From positions 1-9,624 of the forward strand of contig CAIKJM010000318.1 in assembly GCA_903827735.1 (NCBI GenBank): a DNA stretch of 9,624 nt, read 5' to 3'. The position numbers and the translations under genes were made by a program. Under the pieces are notes generated by a model. It was not told the DNA's origin. It was given only the letters and a program-made list of their open reading frames with translations, and made no database searches. Positions 5,720 to 9,624 of the stretch are shown in pieces (positions within the stretch are counted from its first letter, which is position 1; each line of letters opens with the position of its first letter). Source of the DNA: an uncultured Rhodanobacter sp. GTDB taxonomy: Bacteria > Pseudomonadota > Gammaproteobacteria > Xanthomonadales > Rhodanobacteraceae.

Positions 5720-7333
5720 TCACTTCGCGCCGGTTGCCGGCGTCAAAATCAGCCGAAAGCAGCTGCCGCCGCCGGCGACGCGCACGTATTCCAGCGCGGC
5801 CTGGTTCGCCTCGCTCATCTGTCGCGCTAGATAGAGCCCCAGGCCGGTGCCGTACTCGTTGGTGGTGTAGAACGGCTCGAAAATCTGTGCCGCGACCTTG
5901 GGCGCGATGCCCGGACCGCGATCGATCACTTCCAGAATCGGCACGCCGTGCTCGCCCTGGCGCGCCACCACCATCACCCGCGCCGGCTCGCCGGGCAGGC
6001 GGCCGTAGCGCAGCGCGTTCTGCACCAGATTCCACACCACCTGCTGCAGCTGCTGCGGATCGGCCACCGCTGCTACCGGCGCGCCGGTCGTGGCAACTAC
6101 GCGCAGCGAGTCCGCGCCCAGGTCGTTGCCTTCGCTGTATTCGGCTACGAAATGGTGTGCCCAGTTGCCCAGATCCAGCGTCTCCGGCCGCGAGCGCTCG
6201 CGGCGTGACAGCTGCAGGATGTTTTCGATGATTTCGTTGAGCCGGATGCAGTGGTTGTTGATGATCTCGACCATGCGCTGATCGGTCTGATCCATGCTCT
6301 TGGACTCAGCCAACAGCTGCGCCGAATAGCGGATCGCGGCGAGCGGGTTGCGGATCTCGTGCGCGATCGACGCGGATAATCGCCCCAGCGAGGTCAGCGT
6401 AAGCTCTTCAGCGCGTCGCGATAGCAGCGAGGTATCGTCGAGAAAAATCAGCACGTGCGAGTCGTCGTTTGGCGCCAGCCGGCTGAAGCGCGGCACCACT
6501 TCGGGCACACCGTCGGCCAGCTGGGTCGCGGTTTCGTCGAGCTTGCCCGAGGTCATCCAGTGATACAGGCGGCGCGACAGCTCGGGCGCCAGCTGGCCCA
6601 GGTCGCGCTGATCGGCGCCGGGGTTGCCCAGCAGCATCCAGGCCGATTCGTTGATCTGATGAATGCGGTTGGCGTCGTCGACCAGCAGCACGCCGGTCTT
6701 CATGCGCCGGATGATCAGCTCGTTGACCTGAGCCATGTTGGCCAGGTCGCTGCTGCGCTGCTCGGCCAGCGCCTCGGTGGCGCGCAGCTGTCGGCCGAGC
6801 ACGTGGCAGAGCGTGGTGGCGGCGAAGTAGGCCAGGCAAAACAGCGCCGACTCCAGCAGGTCGCGATCGCCGGGCCCGCCGTGCGCCGCCTGCAGAAAGG
6901 TGTGGCCCAGAATGCCCACCGTGGCCAAGGCAGCAAAGAAACTCGACAACCGCAGCGGCAGAATCAGCGCGCCGGCGCACAGGTTGACCGCCAGCATCAT
7001 CGAGATGCCGATGCGCGTGTCGTTCATCGCCGAGATCGCCAGCACCGCAGCGGCGATATCCACCACCAGCGCGGCAGATACCGCCAAAGTCACAAAGCCC
7101 ATGCTGCGGCGGTTGAGCGCCAGCGACAGCAGCGCGAACATCAGGTAAAGCGTGACCACGTAGCCGGCGAAATTGAGCGTGCCCAGCTGAAACCAGCCCA
7201 GCCCCATCGGCGTAAACGCCAGGCCGACGTAAACCAGCGCCTGGATGACACGGAACACGTTGAGAAAGGTCAGCTCGTGGCGGACGGCCTGGTTGCCGGT
7301 GGGGCTGGTCATCACGGATGGAGCGCTGGACAC
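5720..7333 (-). CDS. pilS: PilS-like membrane sensor histidine kinase
   Basis: The protein has up to 537 residues. The N-terminal third holds about six hydrophobic segments (roughly 24-46, 52-72, 79-101, 108-127, 131-149, 160-179), as in PilS. A PAS-like sensor region follows (about 200-300, with MKTGVLLVDD at 211-220), then the dimerisation domain with the H-box SIAHEIRNP (phospho-accepting H325). The ATPase domain contains an N-box (NLVQNALRYG, 435-444), G1 (DRGPGI, 471-476), an F-box (FEPFYTT, 485-491) and G2 (GTGLGL, 495-500). All catalytic boxes are intact. PilS phosphorylates PilR, a sigma-54 activator of pilin transcription; the name rests on architecture and on divergence from sucC. 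pilR does not follow here. The start is uncertain: GTG at 7333 or ATG at 7312, neither with a clear ribosome binding site. Confidence 0.88.
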   Translation of the reverse strand: MSSAPSVMTSPTGNQAVRHELTFLNVFRVIQALVYVGLAFTPMGLGWFQLGTLNFAGYVVTLYLMFALLSLALNRRSMGFVTLAVSAALVVDIAAAVLAISAMNDTRIGISMMLAVNLCAGALILPLRLSSFFAALATVGILGHTFLQAAHGGPGDRDLLESALFCLAYFAATTLCHVLGRQLRATEALAEQRSSDLANMAQVNELIIRRMKTGVLLVDDANRIHQINESAWMLLGNPGADQRDLGQLAPELSRRLYHWMTSGKLDETATQLADGVPEVVPRFSRLAPNDDSHVLIFLDDTSLLSRRAEELTLTSLGRLSASIAHEIRNPLAAIRYSAQLLAESKSMDQTDQRMVEIINNHCIRLNEIIENILQLSRRERSRPETLDLGNWAHHFVAEYSEGNDLGADSLRVVATTGAPVAAVADPQQLQQVVWNLVQNALRYGRLPGEPARVMVVARQGEHGVPILEVIDRGPGIAPKVAAQIFEPFYTTNEYGTGLGLYLARQMSEANQAALEYVRVAGGGSCFRLILTPATGAK

Positions 7334-7363
7334 GTGCGGGCATGCTCGGCGGTGGTTTGCGCG

Positions 7364-7369
7364 AGTATA
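7364..7369 (-). promoter_or_regulatory. Possible -10 box for pilS
   Basis: On the minus strand the hexamer TATACT matches five of six bases of the sigma-70 -10 consensus and would start RNA near 7357, some 25-45 bases before the candidate pilS starts. The expected -35 position (GAGCGC) does not match the consensus, so support is weak. Confidence 0.25.
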
Positions 7370-7622
7370 GAGGCGAGATCGCAGCCGCGCTCGCTCGCTG
7401 CAGCGGCGGCCGCCAGGCGTTTCAAACGGCGGCGCGGAGCGGTGCGGGTGCGCCGGCTCTTTCCATTGCTGCCCGCTTCCGTGAAAATAGGCGGCCGAAT
7501 AGCGCGGTTTCCCCCCGCTGACGAGTCTGCCGCCCGCATCTCGCCAGCGCGACGCTCCGCCATCCGACTCTCCCGACCCACGCGTGGTTTTGCGTGCGGC
7601 CTTTATGTTTCTCCGTTCGCTC

Positions 7623-7626
7623 GAGG
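7623..7626 (+). promoter_or_regulatory. Ribosome binding site of sucC
   Basis: GAGG lies six bases before the ATG at 7633. It fixes the start of sucC at MNFHEYQAKE, matching the usual N-terminus of the family, and excludes an upstream in-frame ATG at 7594. Confidence 0.6.
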
Positions 7627-7632
7627 TATCGA

Positions 7633-8796
7633 ATGAATTTCCACGAGTACCAAGCCAAAGAGTTGTTCGCGCAGTACGGCATTGCCGTGCCGCCGGGCAA
7701 GGTTGCCAATTCCCCCGACGCCGCCGTCGACGCCGCCAAGCATCTTGGTGGTTCGCAGTGGATGGTCAAGGCGCAGATCCACGCAGGCGGCCGCGGCAAA
7801 GCCGGCGGTGTCAAGTTCTGCAAGAGCTTTGACGACGTCCGCGCTGCGGCCAAAGGCATGCTCGGCACCCGCATGGAAACCTACCAGTCCGCCGGCCGTG
7901 CGCTGCCGGTGAACCTGGTGCTGGTGACCGATGCGACCAATATCGCCAAGGAGCTGTATCTGTCGATCCTGGTCGACCGCGACAGCAAGTCGGTGTCCTT
8001 CATCGCCTCCAAGCACGGCGGCGTGGACATCGAGCAGGTGGCCAAGGAAACGCCGGAAGATATCCACACCATCGTCATCGACTTCGTCGAAGGCCTGCAG
8101 CCGTATCAGTGCCGCCAGCTTGGTTTTGCGATGGATCTCAACGGCAAGCAGGTCAATCAGCTGACCAAGATCATGCTGGGCCTGTACAAGCTGTTCAACG
8201 AAAAGGATCTGGCCCTGGTCGAGCTCAACCCGCTCGCCGTGCTCGAAGACGGCACGCTGGCCGCGCTCGACGGCAAGGTCGACTCGGACGACAACGCCGA
8301 ATTCCGTCATCCCGATCTGGGCGCCATGCGCGACCTAACGCAGGAAGACGCGGCCGAAGCGGCCGCCGTGCAGAACAACCTCAACTACGTGACGATGGAC
8401 GGCTCCATCGGCTGCATGGTCAACGGCGCGGGTCTGGCCATGGCCACGATGGACGTGATCAAGCTGGCGGGCGGCGAGCCGGCCAACTTCCTCGACGTCG
8501 GCGGCGGCGCGACCAAGGAGCGCGTGACCGAGGCGTTCAAGCTGATCCTGTCCTCGGACAAGGTCAGGGCCATCCTGGTCAACATCTTCGGCGGCATCGT
8601 GCGCTGCGACCTGATTGCCGAAGGCATCATCGCCGCGGTAAAGGAAGTGGGCCTGAAGATCCCCGTCATCGTTCGCCTGCAGGGCACGAATGTCGAGAAG
8701 GGCCGCGAACTGCTGGCCAACTCCGGACTGGCGATCACGCCGGCCGACGATCTCAACGACGCGGCGCAAAAGGCCGTGGCTGCGGCCAAGGCTTAA
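7633..8796 (+). CDS. sucC: Succinyl-CoA synthetase (ADP-forming), beta subunit
   Basis: The 387-residue product has the family's normal length (388 in E. coli) and the typical start MNFHEYQAKELF. With SucD it forms the TCA-cycle enzyme that converts succinyl-CoA, ADP (or GDP) and phosphate to succinate, CoA and ATP in the cytoplasm. The ATP-grasp domain occupies about 1-235, with the nucleotide-binding loop AGGRGKAGGVK (51-61) and the Mg-binding residues N199 (VELNPLAV) and D213 (ALDGKV), at the same numbers as in E. coli. The ligase domain covers about 245-387, with GSIGCMVNGAGLAMATMD (257-274), FLDVGGGATKE (286-296) and NIFGGIVRCD (317-326). It is transcribed away from pilS, and sucD follows after 15 bases, so the two form an operon. 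I see no irregularity. Confidence 0.98.
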   Translation: MNFHEYQAKELFAQYGIAVPPGKVANSPDAAVDAAKHLGGSQWMVKAQIHAGGRGKAGGVKFCKSFDDVRAAAKGMLGTRMETYQSAGRALPVNLVLVTDATNIAKELYLSILVDRDSKSVSFIASKHGGVDIEQVAKETPEDIHTIVIDFVEGLQPYQCRQLGFAMDLNGKQVNQLTKIMLGLYKLFNEKDLALVELNPLAVLEDGTLAALDGKVDSDDNAEFRHPDLGAMRDLTQEDAAEAAAVQNNLNYVTMDGSIGCMVNGAGLAMATMDVIKLAGGEPANFLDVGGGATKERVTEAFKLILSSDKVRAILVNIFGGIVRCDLIAEGIIAAVKEVGLKIPVIVRLQGTNVEKGRELLANSGLAITPADDLNDAAQKAVAAAKA

Positions 8797-8811
8797 GGGA
8801 GACATGCAAGC

Positions 8812-9624
8812 ATGAGCGTTCTCGTCAACAAAAATACCAAGGTCATCGTGCAGGGCTTCACCGGCCAGCAGGGCACCTTCCACGCCGAGCAGGCGATCGA
8901 TTACGGCACCAAGGTCGTCGGTGGCGTGACCCCGGGCAAGGGCGGTTCCGAGCACATCGGTCTGCCGGTCTTCAACTCGGTCGATGAAGCCGTGCTGGAA
9001 ACCGGTGCCGACGCGTCGGTGATCTTCGTGCCGCCGCCGTTCGCGGCCGACTCGATCCTCGAAGCGATCGATGCCGGTATCAAGGTGATTGTGGCGATCA
9101 CCGAAGGCATTCCCGTGCTGGACATGCTGCGCGTCAAGAACGTGCTGGCGCAGCACCCGGAAATCGTGCTGATCGGGCCGAACTGCCCCGGCATCATCAC
9201 CCCGGGCGAGTGCAAGATCGGCATCATGCCGGGCCATATCCACAAGCCGGGCAAGGTCGGCATCGTGTCGCGCTCCGGCACGCTGACCTATGAGGCCGTG
9301 TTCCAGACCACCAACGAAGGCCTGGGCCAGTCCACCTGCATCGGCATCGGTGGCGATCCGATCAACGGCCTGAACTTCATCGACTGCCTGAAGCTGTTTC
9401 AGGACGACCCGCAGACCGAAGGCATCATCATGGTCGGCGAGATCGGCGGTTCAGCCGAGGAGGACGCCGCCGAGTTCATCGGCGAGTACGTCACCAAGCC
9501 GGTGGTGTCGTTTATCGCCGGCGCCTCGGCGCCGGCCGGCAAGCGCATGGGCCACGCCGGCGCGATCATCTCCGGCGGCAAGGGCACGGCCGCGGCGAAG
9601 TTCGCCGCGCTCGAAAAGGCCGGC
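8812..9624 (+). CDS. sucD: Succinyl-CoA synthetase, alpha subunit (3' end outside window)
   Basis: The window shows 271 residues; the E. coli protein has 289, so only about the last 20 are missing. The start MSVLVNKNTKVIVQG follows GGGAG (8797-8801) by ten bases; an ATG at 8804 in another frame closes after three codons. The N-terminal CoA-binding Rossmann fold carries GFTGQQGTFH (15-24) and TPGKGG (40-45), and IGPNCPGIITPGECKIGIMP (121-140) follows. The phosphohistidine is H248 in GHAGAIISGGKGT (247-259), the counterpart of E. coli His246; it carries the phosphate between the alpha- and beta-subunit sites. VGEIGGSAEEDAA (208-220) marks the second domain. The gene lies 15 bases after sucC on the same strand. 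All expected catalytic features within the visible part are present. Confidence 0.98.
   Translation, partial: MSVLVNKNTKVIVQGFTGQQGTFHAEQAIDYGTKVVGGVTPGKGGSEHIGLPVFNSVDEAVLETGADASVIFVPPPFAADSILEAIDAGIKVIVAITEGIPVLDMLRVKNVLAQHPEIVLIGPNCPGIITPGECKIGIMPGHIHKPGKVGIVSRSGTLTYEAVFQTTNEGLGQSTCIGIGGDPINGLNFIDCLKLFQDDPQTEGIIMVGEIGGSAEEDAAEFIGEYVTKPVVSFIAGASAPAGKRMGHAGAIISGGKGTAAAKFAALEKAG

Larger units (their letters stand above)
7334..7632. promoter_or_regulatory. Divergent intergenic region between pilS and sucC
   Basis: This 299-bp gene-free stretch must carry promoters for the sensor kinase gene and for sucCD. It is very GC-rich in the middle (around 7380-7450), with simple GCG/GCC runs. The only promoter-like element I can point to is the -10-like TATACT toward pilS. 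For sucC I find no convincing -35/-10 pair. Confidence 0.5.

Noticed and set aside
7405..7414. Palindrome GGCGGCCGCC upstream of sucC
   Set aside because: It lies in a run of GC-only repeats where such symmetry is expected by chance.
6455..7636. A 393-codon open frame on the + strand across pilS and the pilS-sucC gap
   Set aside because: It is antisense to the kinase gene and runs into the start of sucC. The translation is rich in Arg, Gln and His and lacks motifs, as expected of a GC-rich shadow frame.
8335..9243. A 302-codon minus-strand frame across sucC and sucD
   Set aside because: It is the complement of two well-identified genes, with a composition dominated by Asp, His and Arg and no domain.

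Overview
The window reads as a chromosomal segment of a high-GC gammaproteobacterium, most likely of the order Xanthomonadales (Xanthomonadaceae or Rhodanobacteraceae). The reasons are the GC-rich codon use, the arrangement of a PilS-type sensor kinase gene divergent from sucCD (a linkage I recall from that order), and a TonB-dependent receptor placed in a carbohydrate locus with a LacI-family regulator. I see no mobile element, CRISPR array, tRNA or rRNA.

Left part (1-5664), a sugar-use locus. A LacI-family regulator on the + strand (4651-5664) is divergent from a minus-strand pair. The pair is a 1010-residue fusion of a GH65 inverting disaccharide phosphorylase with a beta-phosphoglucomutase (1259-4291), followed 69 bp later by the N-terminal two-fifths or so of a TonB-dependent outer-membrane receptor (1-1189, running off the window). 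In the 359 bp between the divergent genes there are two tandem LacI-type operator-like sites with central CG, 14 bp apart, inside a larger dyad. The inferred pathway is as follows. The receptor brings an alpha-glucoside across the outer membrane, and an inner-membrane transporter that is not in this window takes it to the cytoplasm. The GH65 half cleaves it with phosphate to beta-glucose 1-phosphate plus a sugar, and the fused mutase turns that into glucose 6-phosphate. The LacI protein represses the set until an inducer appears.

Right part (5720-9624), housekeeping genes. A PilS-like membrane sensor histidine kinase (minus strand, 5720-7333) converges on the lacI-type gene and is divergent from sucC (7633-8796) and sucD (8812 to the window end), the two subunits of succinyl-CoA synthetase. 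The regulator gene pilR, which normally follows pilS, is not there: the sugar locus begins 55 bp after the pilS stop codon.

The points most worth a second look are the phosphorylase-mutase fusion with every expected mutase catalytic residue in place, the tandem operator array, and the sugar locus sitting where pilR would be expected.
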